The notes: a model not told the origin generated them from the letters alone. Shown: positions 1-8,341, numbered from the stretch's first letter. The stretch is 64,000 nucleotides of DNA from Shewanella corallii (GCF_023349125.1 NZ_JAKIKT010000001.1:744001-808000), one strand, 5' to 3'. Numbers and translations: made by a program.

Positions 1-138
1 ATGAGCCAAAGAGGGCACTATCGCTTTAGTTGCATAGAACGACAAGAAAAGATACAAAAAAATTCGCTAGACTTCCCTATCATGGGTACACTTATTATCT
101 GGAGCGTAACGATACCTGAAAGAGGTGTAATGCAATGA
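1..138 (+). CDS. C-terminal end of a GHKL-like ATP-binding protein (5' truncated by the window)
   Basis: An open frame runs from the first base to a TGA at 136-138 and gives 45 residues. The ATG at position 1 need not be the start; the frame simply enters from outside the window. The stretch FPIMGTLIIWSVTIP resembles the last strand of histidine-kinase-type (GHKL) ATPase domains, where a G-T-x-(I/F) motif precedes the end. The stop overlaps the start of the next gene (ATGA), which implies translational coupling. DUF4325 proteins are known to sit next to such ATPases. The assignment rests on a short tail and on context, so it is an inference; only the frame and the overlap are seen directly. 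Confidence 0.5.
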   Translation: MSQRGHYRFSCIERQEKIQKNSLDFPIMGTLIIWSVTIPERGVMQ

Positions 139-458
139 GAATAAACATTGGTAAGGACTTCAGTGATACTCCTGCTGGCCGGTTCAGAAGCGATGGTAAG
201 CATAGCGGTGAAGCATTTAGGGATGACTTGTTAGAAAAAAGACTTTCCGAGGTTGCCGAAGATGAGAAGCTTTACATCAAAATTGACGATGTGGAGGGAT
301 ACGGTTCATCTTTTCTAGAAGAGGCCTTTGGTGGCTTGGTGAGGAAAGGTAAATATAGCTCTATAGATTTATTAAATAAGTTAGTGTTTGAGTTTGAAGA
401 TGTTGACTTTGAGTTTTATAAAAAGAAAATCATTGAATACATTAAAGATGCAAAGTAG
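135..458 (+). CDS. STAS-like domain protein (DUF4325 type)
   Basis: A 107-residue protein. The core IKIDDVEGYGSSFLEEAFGG (residues 48-67) matches the DUF4325 STAS-like signature, in which a beta strand is followed by a Ser-Ser-Phe-x-(D/E)-E turn. Ser58-Ser59 lie where SpoIIAA-like anti-sigma antagonists carry the phosphorylated serine. Family knowledge suggests a partner-switch role with a GHKL ATPase, and the upstream coupled gene ends like one. The start overlaps the upstream stop by 4 bases and an AGAGG lies about 10 bases upstream. The gene is AT-rich compared with the core genes to its right. Target and signal are unknown. Confidence 0.72.
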   Translation: MRINIGKDFSDTPAGRFRSDGKHSGEAFRDDLLEKRLSEVAEDEKLYIKIDDVEGYGSSFLEEAFGGLVRKGKYSSIDLLNKLVFEFEDVDFEFYKKKIIEYIKDAK

Positions 459-468
459 AGTGATATAA

Positions 469-936
469 GTGGATATATTTGATAAAGTTGTGGCCGGTGT
501 CGTTGCTGCTGTAGTCGGTGCATTCTCTGCTTTTGTTTTTGGTTATTTAAATGGAAGGATTGCGAACAAAAGAAGTTCTATAATTAAACTTGAAGAACAT
601 TTGACGGATATATTAGATGAACTTGCTAAAAGTACAATTGAGTATTGGTCAGTCGAACAGTCTAAGTTAGATAATCCAATATTGATAGAGTCAAATATAA
701 AGTTTCTGTTTAGGAAGTTGGAACCAGCATATAGAAGTTTGTCATATCGACATGGCAAAATATCTGCAGGTAAACACAACAAGATAAAAAATAACATTGG
801 CGAGCTTTATGACATAATAACTGGTGATGATTTTGAAGGGGCGAGAAGAAAATCTAATGTGCGGAAAATAACGAGGTCTTGCGGCAAGATATCTACTTTA
901 AAACTTGACATTATATCGATAGTTCATGTTGATTGA
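469..936 (+). CDS. Uncharacterised single-TM protein downstream of the STAS-like gene
   Basis: A 155-residue protein with a GTG start, 10 bases after the STAS-like gene, probably in the same transcript. One hydrophobic segment (about residues 7-27, VVAGVVAAVVGAFSAFVFGY) is followed by a basic residue cluster and a soluble, helix-rich domain. The C-terminal part contains LYDIITGDDFEGARR, similar in style to small membrane-anchored proteins I have seen beside defence or stress genes, but I cannot name a family. Base composition is as AT-rich as in its two upstream neighbours. It may be the membrane-bound output of a GHKL/STAS partner switch; that is inference only. Confidence 0.6.
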   Translation: MDIFDKVVAGVVAAVVGAFSAFVFGYLNGRIANKRSSIIKLEEHLTDILDELAKSTIEYWSVEQSKLDNPILIESNIKFLFRKLEPAYRSLSYRHGKISAGKHNKIKNNIGELYDIITGDDFEGARRKSNVRKITRSCGKISTLKLDIISIVHVD

Positions 937-1448
937 TATGGGTATGGATAAATTAGGTGTTTGAAACGCGTCCTGTTTTAAATTGATGTTGATAGTCTTA
1001 ATTTTCTCGGAATATGTGAGCTCAATTTTTAATAGCTTCAGGGTTTGGTTTTAACCTAATATATTGGCTGGGCTATATTTAAAATTGCGTAGAACGATAA
1101 TTTAATCAGTTAATTCACTCAGAAAGTGAAGTATAAACTAATGCTTCCTCGAAGCGGCCGCGGGGGATTGATTCGAATGCGGTGGGCGAGTATCGCGAAG
1201 CGATAAGCTCACGAAGGCGAGGCAGGATAGCCGAGCTGGAAGGATTTACAGGGAAGTAAATCGAGCTTCTGATACGATAAGCAAACCCCGAGGGGCTTTC
1301 GATAACTGTTCCCTGCGTTGATCTAACTCCAACATCCATGTCGTCCGCATCTTTGGTAGTCTCTCTGGAATGGGCAAGTGCATTAAGTGTGAGAGTTACC
1401 CATGTCCCCGTCCGAAGTTGCCGGAGGGAAATGGCTTCAATAGCAAGT

Positions 1449-1710
1449 CCCGTCATGGATGACGGGGCAGCTACCGCTGAACCATGGATGGTGAATCGGT
1501 GGCGGTTGCGTAATTGAAGTCATTTCACGATGGATAACAACTTCGGTTGGGGTGTCCTTGGGGTTGTTAGGGGTATTGGACAAGCAATACCCCTGACCCG
1601 GGTGAAGCCTGGAAGGCTTCGATCTCCGCCAAGCGCAGCTTGGCATGCCGCAAGGCATCACAAACTAAAAAGGAGCGTAGCTCCTTCCCCCCTCCGTCTC
1701 CGAAGGAGAC
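1449..1710. repeat. Run of seven short perfect hairpins
   Basis: Inverted repeats, each with a 2-6 base loop, follow one another: CCCGTCAT (1449-1466), GGGGTATTG (1570-1593), GAAGCCT (1604-1620), CCAAGC (1629-1643), ATGCC (1645-1658), AAGGAGC (1670-1686) and GTCTCC (1696-1710). They are directly followed by the trhP terminator stem. Only the last stem looks like an ordinary terminator. The arms differ in sequence from each other, so this is not a simple tandem repeat. Function is unknown. Confidence 0.6.
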
Positions 1711-1712
1711 AA

Positions 1713-1738
1713 AAAAGGCTACCAATCGGTAGCCTTTT
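1713..1738 (-). terminator. Terminator of trhP, possibly bidirectional
   Basis: The stem AAAAGGCTACC/GGTAGCCTTTT with loop AATC has A and T tracts on both sides. It lies 33 bases past the trhP stop. Confidence 0.85.
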
Positions 1739-1770
1739 CAGTTTCAGCGCTTACTCAAAGCGCAACAAAA

Positions 1771-3120
1771 TCACTTCGCTGCATGCGGATTGCGAGTATC
1801 CATGCCCTCAGGCAGGTTACGCAGCAAAATACCCGCATTCAAATCCAGATCTGCAGGGACTGGCATATACACAGTGTGACCACTGCCTAAACCTGCTTCC
1901 ACTGCTTCACCTTTACGGTTCTCCAGTGACTCCAGGGTCAGATTGATGTTGCCCTGTGGGGTCATCATCTCCAGGCTGTCGCCAACCAGGAACTTGTTCT
2001 TCACTTCAATTTCGGCCAGACCGGCGGCGTTACGGTTACCAGTGAATTCACCCACGAACTGCTGGTTATCACTGATGGAGTGGCCGTACTCGTAGTTCTG
2101 GTACTCATCATGTACGTGACGGCGCAGGAAGCCTTCGGTGTAACCACGGTGAGCCAGACCTTCCAGACGGTTCATCAGGCCGCGGTCGAAGTCTTTACCG
2201 GCAACGGCATCTTCAATCGCCTGACGGTACAGCTGAGCGGTACGGGCCACGTAGTAGAAGGACTTGGTACGGCCTTCAATCTTCAGTGAGTCGATACCCA
2301 TCTTGGCCAGACGCTCTACGTGCTGGATGGCGCGCAGATCTTTGGAGTTCATGATGTAGGTGCCGTGCTCATCTTCAAACGCCGGCATATATTCGCCAGG
2401 GCGGTTGTTTTCCTGCAGCAGGAAGATCTTGTCTGTTGGTTCACCGGCACCCAGAGTGGTGGCTGGTTGAATCGCCACTACGTCACCGGCTTCGTTTTCG
2501 GTGGCTTCGTGGGCGTCGTATTTCCAGCGACAGGCGTTGGTGCAGGTACCCTGGTTAGGGTCACGCTTGTTGATGTAACCGGACAGCAGGCAGCGGCCTG
2601 AGTAAGCCATACACAGCGCGCCGTGTACGAACACTTCCAGTTCGATATCCGGGCAGCGCTGACGGATCTCTTCAATCTCGTCCAGTGACAGTTCGCGGGA
2701 CAGGATCACACGCTTGATGCCCTGAGACTCCCAGAATTTTACCGATGCCCAGTTGATGGCATTGGCCTGAACAGACAGGTGAACCACCTGATCCGGGAAG
2801 GCTTCACGCACCATCATAATCAGACCCGGATCAGACATGATCAGGGCGTCAGGGTTCATGGCAACCACAGGTTCCATGTCCTTGATATAAGTCTTCAGCT
2901 TGGCGTTGTGGGGAGCGATGTTGCTCACCACGTACAGCTTCTTGCCCAGAGAGTGAGCTTCCTGGATACCCTGAGCCAGGTTCTCCATTTTGAAGTCGTT
3001 GTTACGTACACGCAGACTGTATCTTGGCTGGCCGGCGTAAACCGCATCTGCACCATAGGCAAAAGCGTAACGCATGTTTTTCAGCGTCCCGGCAGGGGAC
3101 AATAGCTCAGGTTTAAACAT
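1771..3120 (-). CDS. trhP: tRNA 5-hydroxyuridine synthesis protein TrhP (YegQ), U32 family
   Basis: A 449-residue protein almost collinear with E. coli YegQ/TrhP: it opens MFKPELLSPAGTL and contains the U32 signature region ELEVFVHGALCMAYSGRCLLSG, followed by a cysteine pair in the QGTCTNACRW segment. The family makes 5-hydroxyuridine at position 34 of certain tRNAs, using prephenate, and binds an iron-sulfur cluster. I chose the ATG at 3120 because AGAGAG sits 5 bases upstream and the E. coli protein starts at this residue; an in-frame GTG at 3126 is too close to that ribosome site. It is a single gene, divergent from the HDOD gene and followed by a strong terminator. Confidence 0.95.
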   Translation of the reverse strand: MFKPELLSPAGTLKNMRYAFAYGADAVYAGQPRYSLRVRNNDFKMENLAQGIQEAHSLGKKLYVVSNIAPHNAKLKTYIKDMEPVVAMNPDALIMSDPGLIMMVREAFPDQVVHLSVQANAINWASVKFWESQGIKRVILSRELSLDEIEEIRQRCPDIELEVFVHGALCMAYSGRCLLSGYINKRDPNQGTCTNACRWKYDAHEATENEAGDVVAIQPATTLGAGEPTDKIFLLQENNRPGEYMPAFEDEHGTYIMNSKDLRAIQHVERLAKMGIDSLKIEGRTKSFYYVARTAQLYRQAIEDAVAGKDFDRGLMNRLEGLAHRGYTEGFLRRHVHDEYQNYEYGHSISDNQQFVGEFTGNRNAAGLAEIEVKNKFLVGDSLEMMTPQGNINLTLESLENRKGEAVEAGLGSGHTVYMPVPADLDLNAGILLRNLPEGMDTRNPHAAK

Positions 3121-3510
3121 AATCACTCTCTTCTCGGGTTGGCGCTCATGTTCAGTGTCTGCTCTGGCAGCATCTGGCTCGGTTCAAGTGAGCAAGCGCG
3201 GGGGGCGGCATTTTACTCAATCCCGGCCGGCACATCAATTCCTGAGCGTTCGACAGGGGTATTTATTCCGGCATTTAATGCAACAGAACTAACACAGGCA
3301 ACTAAGCTATTAGATGGGAGGGGGTGAGTGACACCGGACAGTGTGGATTAACGGTTTGGATTTAATGGATTACAGAATTTGGACGCTTTGTTAATTTGTC
3401 GGCGTGAATGTGATAAAAATCTTGTGGAATTAAGGATATACTGAGGGATGGTGAAGGCGTGTTCACCCGCTTTTGGTTGCAGGATATAAGAAGATAGAAA
3501 GGGAATAGCT
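3121..3510. other. Divergent intergenic region between trhP and the HDOD gene
   Basis: It must hold the promoters of both genes. I see no clear operator or RNA element. The plus-strand gene has an AAAGGGAA ribosome site just before its ATG. Short open frames here have no protein-like features. Confidence 0.5.
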
Positions 3511-4356
3511 ATGTCAGTTGAACAGCAGATTTTGGTGGGACTGCTCAGAAAACTTAAAAACGACACGCTGGTGTTGCCCACGCTGCCGGAAGCAGCGATG
3601 CAGGTTCAGGAGATCGCAGGTCGGCCTGACGCCAGCCTTAAGCAGGTTGCTGAAATCATCGGTCATGATGCCTCTATGTCAGCCCGTCTTATCAAGGTGG
3701 CCAACTCGGTGATGTACTCCCGGGGAGCCAAAAGGGCGGACAATATCAATGTTGCCGTTAACCGTATCGGGCTGGACCAAATCCGTAAAATTGCCACTTC
3801 TATCGCGATGGAGCAGTTGTTTGTCTCTACCAATGAGATGGTATGGGAAGTGATGGATGAGGTGTGGTTGACCTCTATTGAAGTGACGGCGGCCGCCGGT
3901 GCCATGCTGCAGTTATACCAGATGCGCCATGGCAAGGGTGAGCTGGATATGGAAACCCTCGGTCTGGCGGGTCTGGTGCATAATATCGGGGCTTTGCCTG
4001 TGCTGACCGAGGCGGAGTCACACCCTGAACTGTTTACCAATGTTGACCAACTCAGAGCCATAGTGCGTAAACTGCAGGGCCCTCTTGGCGGTGCCGTGCT
4101 GAAGAGTTGGGATTTTTCTGCGTCTGTAATGGAAGTGGTCGACCGCTGGGCGGATCTGCATTACTTGCCAAAGAGAGTAGGCTATATTGACTTTATTCGT
4201 GCCGCCGCTTTTTACACGGGCGAGTTGAGGGCCGGGGATGCGTTTGCAGAACGTATGAACGTTTTTGTAGAACGTGGCCTTCCGGTCTCCCCAGAGGAGC
4301 TGGATAGTGATACCTTTCAGGATCTCTACCATTCAATCAAGCACAGCTATGAATAA
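3511..4356 (+). CDS. HDOD domain protein
   Basis: A 281-residue protein. Residues about 10-210 form an HDOD domain: LPTLPEAAMQVQEIAG, then IIGHDASMSARLIKVANS, then INVAVNRIGLDQIRKIA. HDOD domains are HD-GYP relatives that lack the metal-binding His-Asp pairs and act in signalling scaffolds. No receiver or output domain is fused. The neighbour 21 bases downstream on the same strand is a GGDEF/EAL protein, so the pair probably forms an operon in cyclic-di-GMP signalling. The start ATG has an AAAGGGAA ribosome site 5 bases away. Specific function unknown. Confidence 0.9.
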   Translation: MSVEQQILVGLLRKLKNDTLVLPTLPEAAMQVQEIAGRPDASLKQVAEIIGHDASMSARLIKVANSVMYSRGAKRADNINVAVNRIGLDQIRKIATSIAMEQLFVSTNEMVWEVMDEVWLTSIEVTAAAGAMLQLYQMRHGKGELDMETLGLAGLVHNIGALPVLTEAESHPELFTNVDQLRAIVRKLQGPLGGAVLKSWDFSASVMEVVDRWADLHYLPKRVGYIDFIRAAAFYTGELRAGDAFAERMNVFVERGLPVSPEELDSDTFQDLYHSIKHSYE

Positions 4357-4377
4357 CTCCAACAGCAGGGTTTACCT

Positions 4378-5877
4378 GTGATGGATTGGTCATCTGCGGC
4401 CGGGCTGGCAATTGTGCTGCTGGCTCTGATGGTGTTGGTGTTGCTGGTTATCCAGTATCGCCAGCAACAATTTCTGCGGCGGCTGGTTGCCAGTATTCGC
4501 CGTCGAAAGCTTCCTGCTGAACCGCTTAATATCCACGGTATTCCCGTCAGTTTTAAACCCCTTTGTGACAACCTCGAAGAGCTGCTGGATTCGCTGCCTG
4601 CGGACCTTGGGACAGATAAACTCACAGGTTTGCTGAACCGGCTTGGCTTCAAAAGTGCGGTGGGCAGAATGTCGCCCATTACCTCAGGCACCTTCGTGAT
4701 TCTGGATATCCATCGCTTTCGCTACGTCAATGATCTGTTCGGCTTTAACTTTGGCGACAAGCTGCTGATTATGTTGACCGAGCGTTTGCAGACCCTGCAT
4801 CGTCAACCTGAGTTACTGGCCCGGGTGAAGGGGGATGAGTTCCTGCTCTATTACGATGAGGAGGTAGACAGGGAAAAGCTGAACCAGTTGAGGGGGCGAC
4901 TGCAGGTTCCCTTCGATATCAACGGCACGCCTATCAGCATCAAGCTGCAGTTTGGTTGTCTGACCCACGAACATATTCCCGATGATGTCAGTTTGTTATT
5001 GCGCAGGCTGGATCTGTCTTTAAAGCAGAGCCGGGAGTCGAAAGATCTTATCGGCTTTTATGGCGAAGGCGACGACAGGCATCAGGTGCGGGAGCTGACT
5101 CTGATCCATGACCTGCCCAGAGGTCTGATGCAGGGGCAGTTGTTTATGATGTATCAGCCCAAGCAGGGGGTAAATGAGTCCGGCTTCCGTCAGGTTGAAG
5201 CCCTTATTCGCTGGCAGCACCCCAGATTGGGCATGGTGTCGCCCGGTGAGTTTATTCCCCTGGCCGAGTATGCGGGCATGATAGAACTGGTCAGCCGCTG
5301 GGCCTTGATGACGGTATTGGAGCAGCAACAACAGTGGCGCTCTCAGGGGCTGGCGTTGCAGGTGGCAGTGAATCTGTCGACTCAGGATCTGTCCAGTAAC
5401 AGCCTGTCCCAGGAGATAGAGACCCGGCTGAAACAGTACGACCTGCCAGCAGATGCGCTGATGGTAGAGATTACCGAAAGCACCCTGATGGCCAATGTCG
5501 ACAAGTCGTTGGCAACCCTGAACCGGCTCAGAGAGCTGGGCGTTAAGCTGGCTATTGATGACTTTGGTACCGGTCACTCATCGCTGGCGTATCTTAAACA
5601 CCTGCCAGTGGATGAGGTGAAAATCGATAAGGCGTTTCTGGATGAGCTGCTGACCGATCCCCACGCTCAACACATTATGGAAACCAGTATCCTGCTGGCG
5701 AGAAAGTTGGGATTTGAGGTGACAGTGGAAGGGGTGGAAACCCATGGCATTTGTGAAATGCTGACGACCATGGGTGCCGATAAGCTGCAGGGTGAGCTGA
5801 TAGGTTTGCCTATGACCGCGGAAGATTTGGTACTGTTCCACCGCCAGAAACAGCAGCAGTCAGGAGCCTGCAGTTAA
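4378..5877 (+). CDS. Membrane-anchored GGDEF/EAL protein, probable c-di-GMP phosphodiesterase
   Basis: 499 residues: one N-terminal TM helix (about 8-27), a GGDEF domain (about 80-230) and an EAL domain (about 245-490). The cyclase signature is degenerate, VKGDEF at 150-155, with the first Gly replaced by Lys, so cyclase activity is doubtful. The EAL half keeps EAL (274-276), Asn332, Glu364 in EITES, DDFG (394-397), Lys415 and Glu451, the set expected for an active phosphodiesterase that cleaves c-di-GMP to pGpG. The start is GTG at 4378, with ATG at 4381 as the alternative; an AGGG lies upstream. It follows the HDOD gene closely and is probably cotranscribed. The degenerate GGDEF domain may bind GTP as a regulator (inference). 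Confidence 0.93.
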   Translation: MMDWSSAAGLAIVLLALMVLVLLVIQYRQQQFLRRLVASIRRRKLPAEPLNIHGIPVSFKPLCDNLEELLDSLPADLGTDKLTGLLNRLGFKSAVGRMSPITSGTFVILDIHRFRYVNDLFGFNFGDKLLIMLTERLQTLHRQPELLARVKGDEFLLYYDEEVDREKLNQLRGRLQVPFDINGTPISIKLQFGCLTHEHIPDDVSLLLRRLDLSLKQSRESKDLIGFYGEGDDRHQVRELTLIHDLPRGLMQGQLFMMYQPKQGVNESGFRQVEALIRWQHPRLGMVSPGEFIPLAEYAGMIELVSRWALMTVLEQQQQWRSQGLALQVAVNLSTQDLSSNSLSQEIETRLKQYDLPADALMVEITESTLMANVDKSLATLNRLRELGVKLAIDDFGTGHSSLAYLKHLPVDEVKIDKAFLDELLTDPHAQHIMETSILLARKLGFEVTVEGVETHGICEMLTTMGADKLQGELIGLPMTAEDLVLFHRQKQQQSGACS

Positions 5878-5906
5878 CACCAACAGGTTTCAGCTCACGT
5901 CCTGAA

Positions 5907-6236
5907 TCAGTGCCCGCCGGTTTTGGAAAACAGGCTGATCACCATCACTCCCGCAATAATCAGTCCCATGCCTATGACTGCTGGCCAGTCCGGGATCTGT
6001 TTATAAAGGACGGCGGCGACCACTGAGATCATCACAATTCCCAGACCACACCAAATGGCGTAAGCGCTGCCGACGGGCAGCGTTTTGAGCACCAGCGACA
6101 GCGAGTAAAAGGCAACGCCATATCCTGCAATTACCAGCAGGCTGGGCCAGAGTTTGGTGAAACCTTCAGAGGCTTTGAGCGCCGAGGTAGCAATAACCTC
6201 ACCTATGATGGCGATGGCCAGATACATGTATCCCAT
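5907..6236 (-). CDS. Small multidrug resistance (SMR) family transporter, EmrE-like
   Basis: A 109-residue inner-membrane protein with four predicted TM helices. The conserved membrane glutamate is in IIGEVIAT (Glu13), and [14 protein letters not shown] and [10 protein letters not shown] match the family helix 1-2 and helix 3 motifs. Members are proton-coupled antiporters of quaternary ammonium compounds or other cations as dual-topology dimers. The sequence is closer to EmrE/QacE than to the guanidinium exporters (Gdx/SugE) by the WPS and YAIWxGxG motifs, but the substrate cannot be fixed. A GAGGAG ribosome site lies 6 bases before the ATG. It converges with the EAL gene across 29 bases. Confidence 0.92.
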   Translation of the reverse strand: MGYMYLAIAIIGEVIATSALKASEGFTKLWPSLLVIAGYGVAFYSLSLVLKTLPVGSAYAIWCGLGIVMISVVAAVLYKQIPDWPAVIGMGLIIAGVMVISLFSKTGGH

Positions 6237-6344
6237 GATGAACTCCTCAGATGCCGGACGTTGACGCGGCGGGGATGCGATCTGGCTATTTTGCCCGATG
6301 AAAACTGATTCGGCGCAGGGATGGCGGCGTTTATGTGAGCTGAG

Positions 6345-6764
6345 TCAGACCTCTTGCTGCAATCGGCTCAGAACCTGCTCCGGAATGGCTATCAGTTGCT
6401 TGTCAGGCCCAAGAGAAACCATCTCGATGGTGGCCGTGACTGCGGGTCGGCTGGCACCTTCTCGCCAGATAGATTGTTTCCACACGGTACGGAACTGACT
6501 TTCGAACGCCACCTGACTGCGGATATCCAGCATATCGGCAAACTCGACGCCCTGATGACAGGTCATATCGCAGCGATAAACGGCAAAACCGCAGCCCTGT
6601 TCCTGCCATAGTTGCTTAAGCAATTTGGCCCCAATCATCTCTTCCCGGGCGCGCTCAAAGTAACGCAGAAAGTTGGCGTGATACACCACTCCTGAGAAGT
6701 CAGTGTCTTCGTAAAATATCTGTACCGGGTAGTGAAATTCCCGGCTGAAATTCAGCTTGTCCAT
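6345..6764 (-). CDS. Acyl-CoA thioesterase of the YbgC/4HBT hotdog family
   Basis: 139 residues from the ATG at 6764. Near the N-terminus, FYEDTDFSGVVYHANFLRYF carries the family active-site Asp (Asp22) and the YHxN(F/Y) motif. 4HBT enzymes hydrolyse acyl-CoA thioesters; this one is not next to tol-pal genes, so it need not be YbgC itself. A frame extension to a GTG at 6776 exists, but that GTG lies inside the AGGTG that would be the ribosome site for the ATG 9 bases on, so the shorter form is preferred. The gene is transcribed towards the SMR gene, with a 108-base gap. Confidence 0.88.
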   Translation of the reverse strand: MDKLNFSREFHYPVQIFYEDTDFSGVVYHANFLRYFERAREEMIGAKLLKQLWQEQGCGFAVYRCDMTCHQGVEFADMLDIRSQVAFESQFRTVWKQSIWREGASRPAVTATIEMVSLGPDKQLIAIPEQVLSRLQQEV

Positions 6765-6974
6765 CAGCTTGCGCACCTAAGTTTGTGTTGGCGCACATTC
6801 GCATAATCAATTGCTTATTTCAACTTGCATGCTTTGTCAGCAGGGAGTAAAGTCTTATTAGATTTTTCTAATGATTGATTTGCAGTGTGTTGATTGGGCG
6901 AACAAAACCCGGGATTCAGCACTGCTAATCAGTTCTGTGGAACAGGATAGTCAGCAGTACAGTAGAGGTGGAAT

Positions 6975-7400
6975 ATGGCTGAAAAGGTAGTTGAAGTAAC
7001 CACACAAATGGGCGCCGGATGGAAGGTGACGGCACAGGTAAGGGACCACCTGTTGGTGATTGACCAGCCAACCGGTACCAATGAGGGGGCGAACCCGCTG
7101 GAGACCTTTCTGTTCTCGCTGGCCGGGTGTATCTCTACCATTGCCAAGATGGTGGCCCGTGAAGAGAAAATCGCCCTGCGCGGCATTGAAATCAAGGTGC
7201 GTGGTTCCCTCAACAGCGCGGGTCTGTTGGGTCAGCCCAGCGACGACCCTGTCGGCTTTAAGCAGATAGATATTGATGCGGATATCGACGCCGATATGAG
7301 CGTCGATGAGAAACTGGCTTTCCTCGATCGGGTTTGCCACCGCTGTCCTGTGCACGACAACCTGCTCAACAAGACACTGGTGAATCATCAACCTGTTTGA
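6975..7400 (+). CDS. OsmC family protein
   Basis: A 141-residue protein with the OsmC/Ohr fold. The two family cysteines are seen in LFSLAGCIST (about residue 52) and HRCPVHDNL near the C-terminus. OsmC/Ohr proteins are thiol-dependent peroxidases against organic peroxides; this short type (YhfA-like) is less well studied, so substrate and stress role are uncertain. A strong GAGGTGGA ribosome site precedes the ATG. A palindromic repeat lies between its stop and its terminator. The gene is divergent from the thioesterase gene across a 210-base gap that probably carries both promoters. Confidence 0.88.
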   Translation: MAEKVVEVTTQMGAGWKVTAQVRDHLLVIDQPTGTNEGANPLETFLFSLAGCISTIAKMVAREEKIALRGIEIKVRGSLNSAGLLGQPSDDPVGFKQIDIDADIDADMSVDEKLAFLDRVCHRCPVHDNLLNKTLVNHQPV

Positions 7401-7422
7401 GGCGGTAAAAGCTTAAAGCAAC

Positions 7423-7571
7423 AGCGGCTTGCCACGAAGGACACGAAGCGCACGAAGAAGGGCAAGAGCACCTAAACGATAAAGAGCGGTTGCTGATTTG
7501 GCGTTTCGCTCTTGTCTTGCTTTCCCTTCGTGTTCTCAGTGCAGCGAGCAGCGCGAGCATTTCGTGGCTAA
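7423..7571. repeat. CCACGAAG-type palindromic repeat, copy 1
   Basis: The left arm reads CCACGAAGGACACGAAG and the right arm CTTCGTGTTCTC, ending TTCGTGGC, so the unit can fold on itself. The right half carries the insert GCAGCGAGCAGCGCGAG. It is almost the same as copy 2 (8342-8493) through the centre. It sits between the osmC-like stop and the terminator. Confidence 0.85.
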
Positions 7572-7582
7572 ATCGTCTTTGT

Positions 7583-7620
7583 AAGCCGCAGTCAGATTAC
7601 TGATTGCGGCTTTGTTTTTT
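7583..7620 (+). terminator. Terminator of the OsmC-family gene
   Basis: Stem AAGCCGCA...TTGCGGCTT with inner TCAG/CTGA pairing, followed by TGTTTTTT. It is separated from the gene it serves by repeat copy 1. Confidence 0.8.
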
Positions 7621-7738
7621 ATGGGGACAGCATCAGAGGGGAATATGGTCTGTCTGTGAAAATAATGCGCTGTTCATTTGGTACCGCTTTTTGCTAGCTT
7701 GGGCCTTCTTCAGGTGTTAACACAGGGACAAAACTCAG

Positions 7739-8335
7739 ATGCATGTACCGGAAAAATGGCAAATGAATGGCACAGATGAGATACATGACTTTATTCGGAC
7801 GCATGGTTTTGGGGCGTTAATCTCTCCTGACTTTGAAGCTTCCCATCTGCCACTGTTGCTGCGGGCCGATGAGGGCGAACAGGGCGTGCTTTACGGTCAC
7901 TTTGCCAGGGCAAACCGTCACTGGAAAACAGCAGTGGGCAGGGTACTGGTGATATTTTCTGGCCCGCACTCTTACATCTCTCCGACCTGGTATAAGTCAT
8001 CTCCTGCTGTGCCCACCTGGAACTATGCGGCCGTGCATGCCGTTGGCGTGCTTGAATTGACTGATGATGCCACCACAATGCAGATGCTGGATAAGACGGT
8101 CAGCAAATATGAACCCGAACTTGAGATACCTGCTGAGTACAAGGACAAACTCAGTAAGGGCATAGTCGGCTTTAAAATCACCATAGAAACCCTGCAGGGT
8201 AATGAGAAGCTGGGGCAACACCGCTCAGCGGCCGATCAAGCCGGGGTGGCGCAGGCTTTGTGTCTGTCGGACAGTCTGGAGAGCCAGCAGCTTTGTCAAT
8301 ACATGCGCAGGCGTGAAATCGGCCTGGGCAGCTGA
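7739..8335 (+). CDS. PaiB-like FMN-binding split-barrel protein
   Basis: A 198-residue protein of the PaiB family: it opens MHVPEKWQMNG, has a mid-region FSGPHSYISPTWY and VPTWNYAAVHAVG, and KGIVGFKITIETLQGNEKLGQ near the end. All are family hallmarks around the predicted flavin-binding dimer interface. Bacillus PaiB was described as a transcriptional regulator of sporulation and protease genes, but the fold suggests an FMN-dependent or heme-related function, and the role here is unknown. An AGGGA lies 10 bases before the ATG. No partner PaiA acetyltransferase gene is adjacent. It converges with the FUSC gene across repeat copy 2. Confidence 0.87.
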   Translation: MHVPEKWQMNGTDEIHDFIRTHGFGALISPDFEASHLPLLLRADEGEQGVLYGHFARANRHWKTAVGRVLVIFSGPHSYISPTWYKSSPAVPTWNYAAVHAVGVLELTDDATTMQMLDKTVSKYEPELEIPAEYKDKLSKGIVGFKITIETLQGNEKLGQHRSAADQAGVAQALCLSDSLESQQLCQYMRRREIGLGS

Positions 8336-8341
8336 TATTAA

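Larger units (their letters stand above)
937..1770. other. Gene-poor stretch between the accessory module and trhP
   Basis: No convincing gene. About 937-1115 is AT-rich and contains a short hairpin (TTCACT/AGTGAA, 1113-1129). From about 1120 the composition shifts to that of the core genome. A 113-codon minus-strand frame (1115-1456) lacks recognisable motifs and a clear ribosome site. The last 290 bases hold consecutive hairpins (separate entry) and the trhP terminator. Confidence 0.6.

Noticed and set aside
1115..1456. 113-codon minus-strand frame in the gap before trhP
   Set aside because: No recognisable motif, no ribosome site and low-complexity-free but non-protein-like sequence next to a hairpin array; codon usage cannot be judged by eye. 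It may be a relic but is not called.
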